In this document: positions 50,658-59,641 of the stretch, in pieces | Position numbering within the stretch: position 1 is the stretch's first letter | Layout of the letters: every line of letters begins with the position of its first letter | Assembly (NCBI RefSeq): GCF_003337485.1 | Contig: NZ_QPJJ01000009.1 | Location: 62,001 to 126,000, forward strand | Length of the DNA: 64,000 nucleotides | From: Saliterribacillus persicus | GTDB lineage: Bacteria; Bacillota; Bacilli; Bacillales; Amphibacillaceae | Direction of reading: 5' to 3' | Notes under the pieces: model-generated | Seen by the model: only the letters and a program-made list of their open reading frames with translations | What the model was told of the DNA's origin: nothing | Databases searched by the model: none | Program-made: the position numbers and the translations under genes

Positions 50658-51074
50658 ATGATAAAGTATGATAAAAAGCATAGTAATCAGCAAGGTTTTA
50701 CCTTAATTGAGTTACTGGCAGCAGTTACTTTGTTAGCTATAGTCATCGTTTCTTTCCTAAGCTTCTTTTCACAATCGGTTACACTTTCTTCTAAAGTAGA
50801 TGATGAATTAACTGCTTCTAATGTTGCAGAACAATTTTTAGTGGAGGTAAAAAACACTAGCATTCCACCAAATGGCTCTTTTTCTTTAGCTGCGAGGGAA
50901 GTTAATGGCAAAATGTACTATCCCGAAGCGAACATAGTAGACGAATCGGACCTTACTGAAGAGGAAAAGCTTTTAGGTTTAAAAAGAGTTCATGTAAAAG
51001 TTTATACGGATCTAAATGATTCTAATGCGGACGCTGAAGTTTTCGGTTATATGATTCAGGAGGAAGCCCCATGA
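50658..51074 (+). CDS. Type IV pilus minor prepilin (PilV-like)
   Basis: A 138-residue prepilin. Short basic leader ending QQG, then the FTLIELLAAV helix typical of type IV prepilins, cut by PilD between Gly and Phe. The C-terminal domain is small and not recognisable. First gene of the pilus operon. Stop and next start overlap as ATGA, so it is coupled to the next gene. Confidence 0.85.
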   Translation: MIKYDKKHSNQQGFTLIELLAAVTLLAIVIVSFLSFFSQSVTLSSKVDDELTASNVAEQFLVEVKNTSIPPNGSFSLAAREVNGKMYYPEANIVDESDLTEEEKLLGLKRVHVKVYTDLNDSNADAEVFGYMIQEEAP

Positions 51075-51580
51075 TGAAAAATCAAAATGGATATGCCCTA
51101 TTGATTGTTTTGTTATCGATTACAATTATCATGCTGCTTATTCCTCCCATTCTGGTCAATATTTTAAATGCAACTACGCAATATAAAAAAACAGAAGAGC
51201 TCATCCAACTTGAAAAAATGGAAGTAATGGGTATTACCTTTGTAGAGCATGCTATTGAAGCTGCCTCTAACACAGCATTAGAAAATTTGGAAGAGTGGAT
51301 GGAAAATCAATCCTCTAGTGTGTTGGAAAATAATGCAGCTATTATTAGTAGATACGAAGTTGAACTTGAAGCGGAACTAGCAACATACGGATTAAATCCA
51401 CAACACGAAATAATTTTAGACCCAGCGAAATTTAGATTTAAAATGGAAATAAAAGAAATTGATATAGAAGATTCTACTATTATACTAAGCTATGACATTA
51501 CTCCTTCTGCTACAGGGCAATACCATGATGAAAATGTTATTTCTGAGGATCAAACGGTTGATTTAGAGATAGTGGAATAA
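51071..51580 (+). CDS. Pilus-associated membrane protein (PilX-like)
   Basis: A 169-residue protein with a start similar to PilX-type minor pilins (KNQNGYALLIVLLSITIIMLLIPPILV) but with Gly-Tyr instead of the Gly-Phe prepilin junction and no Glu at +5. Processing by PilD is therefore uncertain. AGGAGGA precedes two adjacent ATGs. Position between two prepilin genes supports a pilus role. Confidence 0.65.
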   Translation: MMKNQNGYALLIVLLSITIIMLLIPPILVNILNATTQYKKTEELIQLEKMEVMGITFVEHAIEAASNTALENLEEWMENQSSSVLENNAAIISRYEVELEAELATYGLNPQHEIILDPAKFRFKMEIKEIDIEDSTIILSYDITPSATGQYHDENVISEDQTVDLEIVE

Positions 51581-51625
51581 AAATTGACGGTGCTAAAACA
51601 TTAAAAATAGGGAGTGTTAAATGCT

Positions 51626-52792
51626 ATGAGAAAATTCTCTCGTAATGAAGATGGTTTTACTTTAATTGAATTATTAGCGACACTCACTATTTTAATGCTG
51701 TTAATTGGGGTTACTTTTGGCGTTGTTACTTCTACTTTTAATTTCAATACAAAATCTACAGCTTTTACTGATGTAAGACAAGAAGCCAATCTTATAGTTA
51801 CACAAATAAGAGAAAATCATAATGGAGAAAATTACCAGTTTTGTGAGAGTCAGCTCCTAAATATAAATAGCACTGTACAACAGCTAGTATTGAATGGTCA
51901 GAATATTGCAGGTGGGGGATGTGAGAACATCGATACATCCTTGGACTTAAAATTAGATTTAAAGCTGCAAAATAATGAAAATCAAAGTTTTAATTTAGAA
52001 ACCACGATAGAAGCAAAAAAAGAAAAGGCTTTACCACTAGCTTTAACAATAGAAAAGCCCTCTAGTGAAGAAACTTTTGGTGAATATGTACGCAATAATA
52101 ATATTTATGTATATAGTAACATTATTAAAATTACAGGAAGTTCAACGATAAAGGGCAGTGAAGCAACTGTCATAATAAAAGAAAATTTCCAACCTGCCTC
52201 CGCGTCAAAAAAATATATTGAAGCAAAAGAAATATATATAAAAGGCGATATGATGATGCGTAACTTCTCTCTCGGTAACTCAAGTGGACCTTCGAGCAAT
52301 ATATATGTGGATGGCGGAATAACGTTTGGTGGTGGAGGACCAAGAATATATGGTTATTTAAAGCATACAGGTGAACTTAAATATCAATCAAACCTTGACT
52401 CATCTGTTATGACAAAACCACCTGAGAAATTAGATGAAATATCTTTTCCGACTTTTGATATTCCAAATTTAAAAGATGAGAGTTGGTATAGTGCACGAGG
52501 TTATTCCAATGATCAAACCCTGGATCATGATATGAAATATTTCGGTCCGACACTAACTTTTAGAGATCAGGGAAGTAATCAGTTTCACAATGTGTCGATC
52601 GTCTCTCAGGGTAATATAAATTTAGAAGGTAATGTACATGTTTCAGGCGTGTTATTTGCCCCAAATGGTGTCGTAAATATTAACGGAAGTTCAACATTTA
52701 AAGGAATCATTATAGCAAGGCAAGTTTCTGTAACAGGGAACTCACATATCAACTTTGAAATGCCTTCTTCTGGAGAAGAATTTCCCTTTTAA
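51626..52792 (+). CDS. Prepilin with C-terminal beta-helix-like domain
   Basis: A 388-residue protein. The N-terminus is a class III-type prepilin signal (EDG, then FTLIELLATL). The C-terminal half (about 150-385) has short repeats rich in Gly, Asn, Ser and Ile such as NIYVDGGITFGGGG, NINLEGNVHVSGVLFAPNG and INGSSTFKGIIIARQ, which resemble right-handed beta-helix or bactofilin-like rungs and the DUF7305-type domain of some pilins. I start at the ATG 12 bases after GGGAG. A GTG four codons upstream lies on that site. Possibly the pilus tip adhesin. Confidence 0.75.
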   Translation: MRKFSRNEDGFTLIELLATLTILMLLIGVTFGVVTSTFNFNTKSTAFTDVRQEANLIVTQIRENHNGENYQFCESQLLNINSTVQQLVLNGQNIAGGGCENIDTSLDLKLDLKLQNNENQSFNLETTIEAKKEKALPLALTIEKPSSEETFGEYVRNNNIYVYSNIIKITGSSTIKGSEATVIIKENFQPASASKKYIEAKEIYIKGDMMMRNFSLGNSSGPSSNIYVDGGITFGGGGPRIYGYLKHTGELKYQSNLDSSVMTKPPEKLDEISFPTFDIPNLKDESWYSARGYSNDQTLDHDMKYFGPTLTFRDQGSNQFHNVSIVSQGNINLEGNVHVSGVLFAPNGVVNINGSSTFKGIIIARQVSVTGNSHINFEMPSSGEEFPF

Positions 52793-52837
52793 TCCTATTT
52801 AAGGCATGCATAAACCAATTTTTGTGGAGGGTATTTA

Positions 52838-54466
52838 ATGGCTCAAAATCGACGTAAAAAATTAGGGGATCTCTTAAAAGAATCAGGCTTAATAACTGAG
52901 GATCAAATACTATTAGCACTTGAAAAGAAAAAGCGTGACCAAAAACTTGGTGACGCACTATTGGAGTTAGGTGTAATTACAGAAAACCAATTGATTGAAG
53001 TGCTGGAGTTTCAACTTAAAATTCCAAGTGTATCCCTTTATAACTATCCAATGGATACGAAATTGCTAAGTTTTGTTTCTAAAGAATTTGCTAGGAGAAA
53101 CCTAGCTATCCCGATTAAGCAAGAAAGTAACACGTTAACCGTAGCGATGAATGATCCGATGGACTATTACGCTATTGATGATTTGGAAATTTCCACAGGT
53201 TTTCAAATTACACCAGTTATTGCAACGAAAGAAGATATTCTGCAAGCCATTAACCGTTATTATGATTTAAACGACGCTAAAGATGAAGAGTTTTTATATG
53301 AGGGCGATGACGCACCTGCAATCCGTATCATGGACCAATTATTACAAACGGGTGTCCACTTAAAAGCAAGTGATTTACATATTGATCCAAATGAGAAAAG
53401 TTTGTTAGTACGCTACCGGATAGATGGAGTATTACGAACAGAACGTACGCTGACAAAATCTATTCAAAGTGCTTTAACTGCTAGACTTAAAATATTAGCA
53501 AGCTTAAATATAACTGAATCAAGACTCCCGCAAGATGGACGTATTCGAACATTGATTGATCAAATCCCTGTAGATTTAAGAATATCTACCCTGCCAACTG
53601 TTTTTGGTGAAAAGATTGTAATTCGTATTTTGAATCTGCAAAATGCTTTAATGAAGCTAACGGATCTTGATTTTAGCGCGTATCATTATGAAAAATACCA
53701 AAAGCTTATAGATAAACCATCTGGTCTTATCTTAATGACCGGTCCAACTGGATCAGGTAAGACATCAACACTATATGCTTCTATTAATCAACTAAATCAA
53801 GAAGGCGTTAATATTATCACGATAGAAGATCCTGTAGAGTATCAACTAGAAGGGATCAATCAGGTTCAGGTGAATAGCGGTATAGGGTTAACTTTTGCTG
53901 CGGGTCTCCGTTCGATTTTGCGTCAAGATCCAAATATTGTCATGGTAGGGGAAGTTCGGGATACAGAAACCGCTGAAATTGCGATTAGAGCTTCCTTAAC
54001 TGGGCACTTGGTTTTTAGTACCTTACATACAAATAGTGCAGTTGCTGCGATCCCACGGCTGATTGATATGGATATTGAACCATACTTGGTTGTTTCTTCC
54101 TTAACTGCAGTGGTTGGCCAACGGTTAGTAAAAAGAATTTGTAGAGATTGTAAAACCGAAAGAGAAGCAACGGAATTTGAGAAAAATATATTTCAAAGAA
54201 GAGGTATTGACGTAACTACTATTACAGAAGGAAAAGGCTGTAATAGCTGTAAGCATACAGGCTATAAAGGTAGAATGGCGATTCATGAGCTACTTGTGAT
54301 TGATGATGATATTCGCGAACTAATCATTAAAAATAATGCAGCTTCTAAAATTAGAGAGTACGTAAAAGAGAAAGGCATGCACTTTTTAATTGATGATGGG
54401 TTAATGAAAGTTACGAAAGGCTATACAAGTGTCGAAGAAGTATTACGCGTAGCACTGGATGAATAG
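52838..54466 (+). CDS. pilB: Type IV pilus assembly ATPase PilB
   Basis: Extension motor, 542 residues. N-terminal T2SSE_N-type domain (LGDLLKESGLITEDQILLALEKKK), Walker [11 protein letters not shown] near 303, Asp box and Walker B (IVMVGEVRDTETAEIA), His box, and a zinc tetrad (CRDCKTE and CNSCKHTGYKG). GGAGGG precedes the ATG. A full PilB with zinc tetrad fits a true pilus or competence motor. Confidence 0.93.
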   Translation: MAQNRRKKLGDLLKESGLITEDQILLALEKKKRDQKLGDALLELGVITENQLIEVLEFQLKIPSVSLYNYPMDTKLLSFVSKEFARRNLAIPIKQESNTLTVAMNDPMDYYAIDDLEISTGFQITPVIATKEDILQAINRYYDLNDAKDEEFLYEGDDAPAIRIMDQLLQTGVHLKASDLHIDPNEKSLLVRYRIDGVLRTERTLTKSIQSALTARLKILASLNITESRLPQDGRIRTLIDQIPVDLRISTLPTVFGEKIVIRILNLQNALMKLTDLDFSAYHYEKYQKLIDKPSGLILMTGPTGSGKTSTLYASINQLNQEGVNIITIEDPVEYQLEGINQVQVNSGIGLTFAAGLRSILRQDPNIVMVGEVRDTETAEIAIRASLTGHLVFSTLHTNSAVAAIPRLIDMDIEPYLVVSSLTAVVGQRLVKRICRDCKTEREATEFEKNIFQRRGIDVTTITEGKGCNSCKHTGYKGRMAIHELLVIDDDIRELIIKNNAASKIREYVKEKGMHFLIDDGLMKVTKGYTSVEEVLRVALDE

Positions 54467-54479
54467 AAAGGAAATGATT

Positions 54480-55514
54480 ATGTCCCGATTAGATGAGTTA
54501 CTTAAAACAGCCTACAACCTAGAAGCCTCTGATATTCACTTGACAGTTGGTTCTGCTCCAATTTTTAGGATTTACGGAGAATTACAAGCACAAGGAAATG
54601 AAAAATTGCTACCACATGATACAGAAGAAATGGCGAAAAGTATGTTAAACGATGAATTATGGGAACAGTTTTTTGAAAAAAGAGAGCTTGATTTCTCCTA
54701 TGGTATAACAGGTATATCAAGATTCCGTGTAAATATTTATTTCCAACGGAATTGTATTTCTTTAGCGATACGTGTTGTTCCTACTAAGATTCCTACACTA
54801 GAGGAGTTAAAGCTTCCTGACACATTAAAAGCGATAGCGGATAGTGCACATGGATTAGTATTAGTAACAGGGCCTACAGGGAGCGGGAAAAGCACTACAC
54901 TTGCAGCAATGATAGATTACATGAATACGACTAAAAAGAAACACATCATTACACTAGAAGATCCTATTGAATATTTACATTCGCATAAAGAATGTATCAT
55001 AGACCAGCGAGAGGTTGGCTTTGATACGAATAATTTTCAAAATGGATTAAGAGCATGCTTGCGTCAAGACCCTGATGTTATTTTAGTTGGAGAAATGCGC
55101 GATATTGAAACGATTGCGACTGCGATAACCGCAGCAGAAACAGGTCACTTAGTTCTAGGAACATTACACACAACTGATGCAGCTTCAACTATGGATCGTA
55201 TTATTGATGTATTTCCAGCTGAACAAAAAGGTCAAATTCGTATTCAACTAGCAAATGTACTAGAAGCCATTATTTCTCAACGACTATTTCAAACTACAGA
55301 TCGGCACGGAAGAACCGCTGCTTTGGAAATATTGCGAAATACCCCTGCAATTAAGAACTTAATCCGGAATGAGAAAATGCATCAAATTCCTAATGCAATG
55401 CAAACCTCTAAATCACAGGGTATGCAAACGATGATGATGGATGTTAAACGCCTGCTAGCAGAGGGCTCTATCCAAAGAGATCATGCCCTACCATATTTGA
55501 AGGAAGGGATTTAA
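54480..55514 (+). CDS. pilT: Type IV pilus retraction ATPase PilT
   Basis: Retraction motor that depolymerises pili, 344 residues, as expected for PilT. LKTAYNLEASDIHLTVGS at the N-terminus, Walker A GPTGSGKSTT, VGEMRDIETIATAITAAETGHLV and the PilT-type AIRNLIRE-like C-terminal stretch (AIKNLIRNEKMHQIPN). I start at the third in-frame ATG, 7 bases after AAAGGA. Its presence points to retractile pili, so twitching or surface sensing is possible. Confidence 0.92.
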   Translation: MSRLDELLKTAYNLEASDIHLTVGSAPIFRIYGELQAQGNEKLLPHDTEEMAKSMLNDELWEQFFEKRELDFSYGITGISRFRVNIYFQRNCISLAIRVVPTKIPTLEELKLPDTLKAIADSAHGLVLVTGPTGSGKSTTLAAMIDYMNTTKKKHIITLEDPIEYLHSHKECIIDQREVGFDTNNFQNGLRACLRQDPDVILVGEMRDIETIATAITAAETGHLVLGTLHTTDAASTMDRIIDVFPAEQKGQIRIQLANVLEAIISQRLFQTTDRHGRTAALEILRNTPAIKNLIRNEKMHQIPNAMQTSKSQGMQTMMMDVKRLLAEGSIQRDHALPYLKEGI

Positions 55515-55521
55515 GAAGCTC

Positions 55522-56724
55522 ATGGCATACTTTAGCTATAAAGGTCGAACGCTATCGGGTAAAGGCCAAAAGGGTAGGATTACTGCAGAAACAAAAAAAG
55601 AGGCCCTTATTCGCCTAAAGCAGCAGGGAATTCATGTATTTGATATTCGTCAGTTAAATAGTGTGTTATATAAAGAAATTAGCTTTGGGAAAAAGGTGAA
55701 AAGTAAGGATTTTATTATTTTTCTAAGGCAGTTATCTACATTAATCTATGCAGGTATTCCTATCATTGAAGCTACAACCATTATGAAAGAACAGATGGAA
55801 AATAAAGTGTTTAAAGAGGTTTTAGAGACGATAAGTGATGATATCCAGAGTGGAGAAAGCTTGTCGAACTCAATGGGGAAGCATCCTACCATCTTTCCTC
55901 GGTTACTTGTCAACATGATTCATGCTGGAGAGATTAGTGGTAACATTGATGAAATACTAGATAATATGGCGACGTATTTTGAGAAACAATATGAGCTACG
56001 ACAGAAAATTATTTCTTCTTTAACGTATCCTGGAGTCGTTGCAACTATTTCTTTACTAGTCACTATTTTTCTATTAACCTTTATCGTTCCTATATTTTCC
56101 GAATTATTTGAGTCATATGGTGAAGAATTACCTGCTTATACTGCATTTATATTACAATTAAGTGGAGGTATACAAACTTATTGGTGGGTAATTTTACTCT
56201 TTTTAGCTAGTGTTATTTTTATTTATAAATCTTTACAACGTCAAGAAAAATACGCGTATCGGTTTGATTTGTGGAAGCTTAAAATACCTATTTTCGGTAG
56301 ATTTCTGCAAAAAGCACTGCTAACACGCTTAACGCAGACTTTAAGTATTTTATTAGCAAGTTCAATACCTATTTTACAGGCGGTAGCTGTAACTGAAAGA
56401 GTGATGGACAACAAAGTCATTAAAGGAGTACTGAAAGAAAGTCAAAAAGGATTAGAAGAAGGACAATCGCTTGTGAAACCAATGGAAAACCACTGGCTAT
56501 TTCCTAGAATTATGACACAAATGATTATTGTTGGTGAGCGATCTGGTTCTCTAGATGAGATGTTATTAAAGGTATCAGATTTCTATGAAAAAGAATTGGA
56601 TAATGCTTCCGATAAATTAAAGGTATTACTAGAGCCTCTGATGATTGTATTACTTACTGTAATTGTGGGTGCAATTGTTCTAGCTATTATTATACCAATG
56701 TTTTCCATTTTTGAAGCAATCTAA
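55522..56724 (+). CDS. pilC: Type IV pilus inner-membrane platform protein PilC
   Basis: A 400-residue polytopic protein with two homologous GspF/PilC domains: one around FLRQLSTLIYAGIPIIEA (near 70) and one around LTRLTQTLSILLASSIPILQA (near 270), with three main membrane segments. It connects the motors to the pilus base. Starts 7 bases after pilT. Confidence 0.93.
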   Translation: MAYFSYKGRTLSGKGQKGRITAETKKEALIRLKQQGIHVFDIRQLNSVLYKEISFGKKVKSKDFIIFLRQLSTLIYAGIPIIEATTIMKEQMENKVFKEVLETISDDIQSGESLSNSMGKHPTIFPRLLVNMIHAGEISGNIDEILDNMATYFEKQYELRQKIISSLTYPGVVATISLLVTIFLLTFIVPIFSELFESYGEELPAYTAFILQLSGGIQTYWWVILLFLASVIFIYKSLQRQEKYAYRFDLWKLKIPIFGRFLQKALLTRLTQTLSILLASSIPILQAVAVTERVMDNKVIKGVLKESQKGLEEGQSLVKPMENHWLFPRIMTQMIIVGERSGSLDEMLLKVSDFYEKELDNASDKLKVLLEPLMIVLLTVIVGAIVLAIIIPMFSIFEAI

Positions 56725-56759
56725 TCATGAAATAAATTCCAATTATAGTTAAAAAGTAG

Positions 56760-56788
56760 TGGACTTTACATGTCGAATGTTGTAACAT
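56760..56788 (+). promoter_or_regulatory. Possible internal promoter before pilA
   Basis: TGGACT and TAACAT (each 4 of 6 to consensus) with a 17-base spacer. The spacer contains CATGTCGAA, the same 9-mer as one half of the Spo0A-like repeat before the sinI-like gene. It is placed just before the riboswitch aptamer. Confidence 0.4.
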
Positions 56789-56814
56789 TTACTTTAAGAA
56801 CGCATTACATTTTA

Positions 56815-56890
56815 ACAGGGCGCGAGGATCGATTACCTAGATCTGGGCACTTTGGTAATCTGGAGCAATTAGTGCAACCGACTGGCTGGC
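56815..56890 (+). promoter_or_regulatory. Cyclic-di-GMP-II riboswitch before pilA
   Basis: A stem GATTACC/GGTAATC encloses a 16-base loop that contains GGGCACTT. Downstream AGTGCAACCGACT gives the pseudoknot partner AGTGC for GCACT and the conserved AACCGAC. Order, loop length and pseudoknot match the class II aptamer of Clostridium (GGGCACUU ... AGUGCAACCGACC). The outer P1 stem is not clear to me. In C. difficile a class II switch controls pilA1 and turns it on with cyclic-di-GMP. I expect the same here but could not define the expression platform. Confidence 0.82.
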
Positions 56891-56943
56891 TTCATGAATT
56901 AATTTGTGTTGTGAGTCTTTATTCTAAAAAGGAGCGGATGAGT

Positions 56944-57288
56944 ATGATGAAAAGAGTTTTGGAAAGTTTACGTAACACGCGTGGTTTTACCTTAGTAGAA
57001 TTGTTGGCTGTAATTGTTATCCTAGGTATCATTGCTGCAATTGCTGTTCCTAGTATCGGTAACCTTATTGAAAATACGCAAAATAATGCGGATGATGCAG
57101 AAGTAGAAATGATAGAAGAAGCTGCTAGAATTGCTTGGGCTGCTCAAGAATCAGATTTTACGGATGATGACAAAATAACTGTACAAGAATTGAAAGATAA
57201 TGGTTATTTAGACAATGCAGATGATGCTCCATCTGGAACTGTGACACACAGTAGTGGTACATTTAGTTTTTCTGAAAGTAGCCCTTAA
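56944..57288 (+). CDS. pilA: Major type IV pilin
   Basis: A 114-residue prepilin: short basic leader ending NTRG, then FTLVELLAVIVILGIIAAIAVP, the classical type IVa N-terminus with Glu at +5, and a short acidic globular part. I choose the ATG 9 bases after GGAG. A longer in-frame ATG at 56770 would translate through the riboswitch and has no ribosome site. Own leader, riboswitch and 3' hairpin mark it as the separately controlled, probably most abundant pilin. Confidence 0.88.
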   Translation: MMKRVLESLRNTRGFTLVELLAVIVILGIIAAIAVPSIGNLIENTQNNADDAEVEMIEEAARIAWAAQESDFTDDDKITVQELKDNGYLDNADDAPSGTVTHSSGTFSFSESSP

Positions 57289-57300
57289 TAAAATCATTTA

Positions 57301-57325
57301 AGATCCCTTTTTAAGGGGTCTTTCT
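57301..57325 (+). terminator. Partial terminator after pilA
   Basis: AGATCCCTT pairs with AAGGGGTCT (wobbles) and a short T-rich tail follows. It would let pilA mRNA accumulate over the downstream genes while allowing some read-through. Confidence 0.7.
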
Positions 57326-57347
57326 ACATATTATAGGAGATTAATAG

Positions 57348-58103
57348 ATGGAAACCTTTCTTCTTTTTTATTTTTTTATACTAGGTCTTGTACTTGGTTC
57401 ATTTCTGAATGTTGTCGGGCTTAGAGTTCCAACGAAAACCCTTTTTAAATCATCACGTTCTATTTGTCCGAATTGTAAGCACCAATTAAGTTATTTAGAA
57501 CTTATACCAGTGTTTTCTTATATTTTTCAACGTGGAAAATGTAAACACTGCCAACAACATATTTCCCCCATATACCCAATTATTGAGCTTTCTACTGGGA
57601 TATTATTCTTATTTAGTTTTATGCGAGTGGGATTAACCTATGAACTGATTACCGCATTTCTTGTTGTATCATTATTAATGATTGTAATTGTAAGTGATTT
57701 GAACTATATGTTAATACCAAATGCGATTTTACTATTTTTCTTACCTCTTTTCATTTTCGTAAGAATAATAAGTCCTTTAGAACCATGGTACGACATGATT
57801 TTAGGGGCTGTACTTGGTTATGTATTGCTTGCGCTAATCATCATTATTAGTCGCGGAGGTATGGGTGCAGGTGATATGAAACTGATTGCTTTATTAGGTA
57901 TCATACTCGGATGGCAGGATGTTCTATTAACTTTTTTTCTAGCAAGCTTATATGGAACTGTGATTAGTATAGCTTTATTACTTACAAGGAAATGGGACCG
58001 AAAAAAAATGATTCCTTTTGGCCCATTTATAGCTTTAGCTGCACTTACCATTTATTTTTTTGGAGAAGAAATCGTAGAGCTTTATATCAGTTATTTTTTA
58101 TAA
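57348..58103 (+). CDS. pilD: Prepilin peptidase
   Basis: Aspartic membrane protease that cleaves prepilins and N-methylates them, 251 residues. The N-terminal zinc-type motif (CPNCKHQLSYLELIPVFSY and CKHC) belongs to the methylase region. The catalytic Asp residues are in IVSDLNYMLIPN and GAGDMKLIALLG. It takes the place of B. subtilis comC, which lies between folC and spoIIB. Confidence 0.94.
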   Translation: METFLLFYFFILGLVLGSFLNVVGLRVPTKTLFKSSRSICPNCKHQLSYLELIPVFSYIFQRGKCKHCQQHISPIYPIIELSTGILFLFSFMRVGLTYELITAFLVVSLLMIVIVSDLNYMLIPNAILLFFLPLFIFVRIISPLEPWYDMILGAVLGYVLLALIIIISRGGMGAGDMKLIALLGIILGWQDVLLTFFLASLYGTVISIALLLTRKWDRKKMIPFGPFIALAALTIYFFGEEIVELYISYFL

Positions 58104-58117
58104 GGTAGGGGATAAAC

Positions 58118-59074
58118 ATGTTTAATCAATATAAAAAGCAAGTAAATATCATCATCTATGATCGTGTTATCCGCTACGCTGTTTCTACCAATTCCTCTAA
58201 TCCTAAAATTACGAGCTTTGGTGAAAAAATTATTGATGCAGATATAATAGAAGACGGAAAAATATTAAAACCTGCTGCTCTTCAGTCCGTTTTAACAAAA
58301 TTAGTGAGAGAGAAAAAGTGGAAAAGAAAAAAATTAGCATTTATTGTCCATGACTCTTCGATCACGGTTAGAGAACAAATCGTACCAAAAGGATTATCAA
58401 AACCCGAGATTAAAAGTTATATTATGATAGAACTAGAAGATAATATTCGGTTACCTTTCACTAATCCAGTAATAGATTTTGACATTATAATAGAAGACGA
58501 AGAACAGACAAAGATTCTCTTATTTGCTTATCCTAAAGATCGATTGCAGCCTTTTATCGATTCATTTGAAAAAGTTGGGTTAAAACCATATGTTGCAGAC
58601 TTCTCTGCTATCAGTATTTTTCGAGTGTATAAAGAGTTACAGATGCAACAGGATCAAGAGCACTTATTAATGGTGCAATGGCGAATAGATGGGCTAGTTT
58701 TAACAGCCTTTTATCAAGACAAACCTATATTTACAAGATATATTAAATCTAGACTTAACGAATCAGAGTGGACCTGGACTGCCCAAACCAATACTCTTAA
58801 TTGGACAGGTGATGAAGAAGATCTCAATCAAGACATGGAAGAACATTTTACTGCAATAGAACGTTTCTTAGATTTCTACCGCTACTCTGTTAGAAATGGT
58901 GATGAACAGATCACAAAAATTTTATTTTTAACAGATTCAGAGCAACTTAAGTCTATGGATGATAATCTGAATGCACGTTTTAATATACCCGTTGAAATGA
59001 TGGATCAACTTGAAGAAATGAAAAAAATACCAGCTAAATACGCAGATGTTGTAGGTTTATCGTTAAAAAAATGA
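58118..59074 (+). CDS. pilM: Type IV pilus assembly protein PilM
   Basis: A 318-residue actin-like cytoplasmic protein that joins the motors to PilN. N-terminal actin-type fold with VNIIIYDRVIRYAV and VHDSSITVREQIVPKGLSKPE. The nucleotide-binding motifs are weak, as in other Gram-positive PilM. It lies 14 bases after pilD and precedes pilN. Confidence 0.85.
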   Translation: MFNQYKKQVNIIIYDRVIRYAVSTNSSNPKITSFGEKIIDADIIEDGKILKPAALQSVLTKLVREKKWKRKKLAFIVHDSSITVREQIVPKGLSKPEIKSYIMIELEDNIRLPFTNPVIDFDIIIEDEEQTKILLFAYPKDRLQPFIDSFEKVGLKPYVADFSAISIFRVYKELQMQQDQEHLLMVQWRIDGLVLTAFYQDKPIFTRYIKSRLNESEWTWTAQTNTLNWTGDEEDLNQDMEEHFTAIERFLDFYRYSVRNGDEQITKILFLTDSEQLKSMDDNLNARFNIPVEMMDQLEEMKKIPAKYADVVGLSLKK

Positions 59075-59100
59075 CAAGGGGATAGGAAGGGATAAGACAT

Positions 59101-59640
59101 ATGATTGAAATTAATTTTATAGAGATAAAAAAAGTTAATATGGTTCCTTATTTCTTACTCTTCCTATTTTTGTTGTTAACTGCATCTATGAGTGCGATTT
59201 TATACTGGCAGTATCAAAATGCGGAAGAAGTATTAGAAAGCAATCAACTTCAATTAAATAACAATTATTCTGTTCAAACGGAAATTGTTAATGATAATCA
59301 GCTACAACAAGAAAGATTACAGTTATCAGATCAAGTAAAAGAATTACAAACTTTAACATTCCCTAGTGTAAAATTAAAAAACGATTTATTAACTCTCCTG
59401 CCGAGTGAAAATCAGGTTATTTCATATTTATATGAAGCTGAGACTGGTGTCACGTTGAATGTTCTATTAAACTCTTTTGAAGATATAGCACTTTTTACAC
59501 AAGAGCTTACAAATACAAGCTATGTAGAGGACGTACTTGTTAGTGAAATATTTAATCTAACAGATCAATCTCCCAATATGTATGATGTAATAGTAGAGAT
59601 TAAAATTGATGACCTCGCTTATATAAAGGAGGTCGAATAA
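59101..59640 (+). CDS. pilN: Type IV pilus assembly protein PilN
   Basis: A 179-residue bitopic protein. The first residues (IEINFIE) are the PilN motif (typically INLLP-like) that docks into PilM. A membrane segment (about 14-35), a coiled coil and a small extracytoplasmic ferredoxin-like domain follow. Confidence 0.8.
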   Translation: MIEINFIEIKKVNMVPYFLLFLFLLLTASMSAILYWQYQNAEEVLESNQLQLNNNYSVQTEIVNDNQLQQERLQLSDQVKELQTLTFPSVKLKNDLLTLLPSENQVISYLYEAETGVTLNVLLNSFEDIALFTQELTNTSYVEDVLVSEIFNLTDQSPNMYDVIVEIKIDDLAYIKEVE

Positions 59641-59641
59641 C

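Noticed and set aside
56770-56943. Longer N-terminus for the major pilin
   Set aside because: It would translate the riboswitch and put 58 residues before a normal prepilin leader. The internal ATG has the ribosome site.
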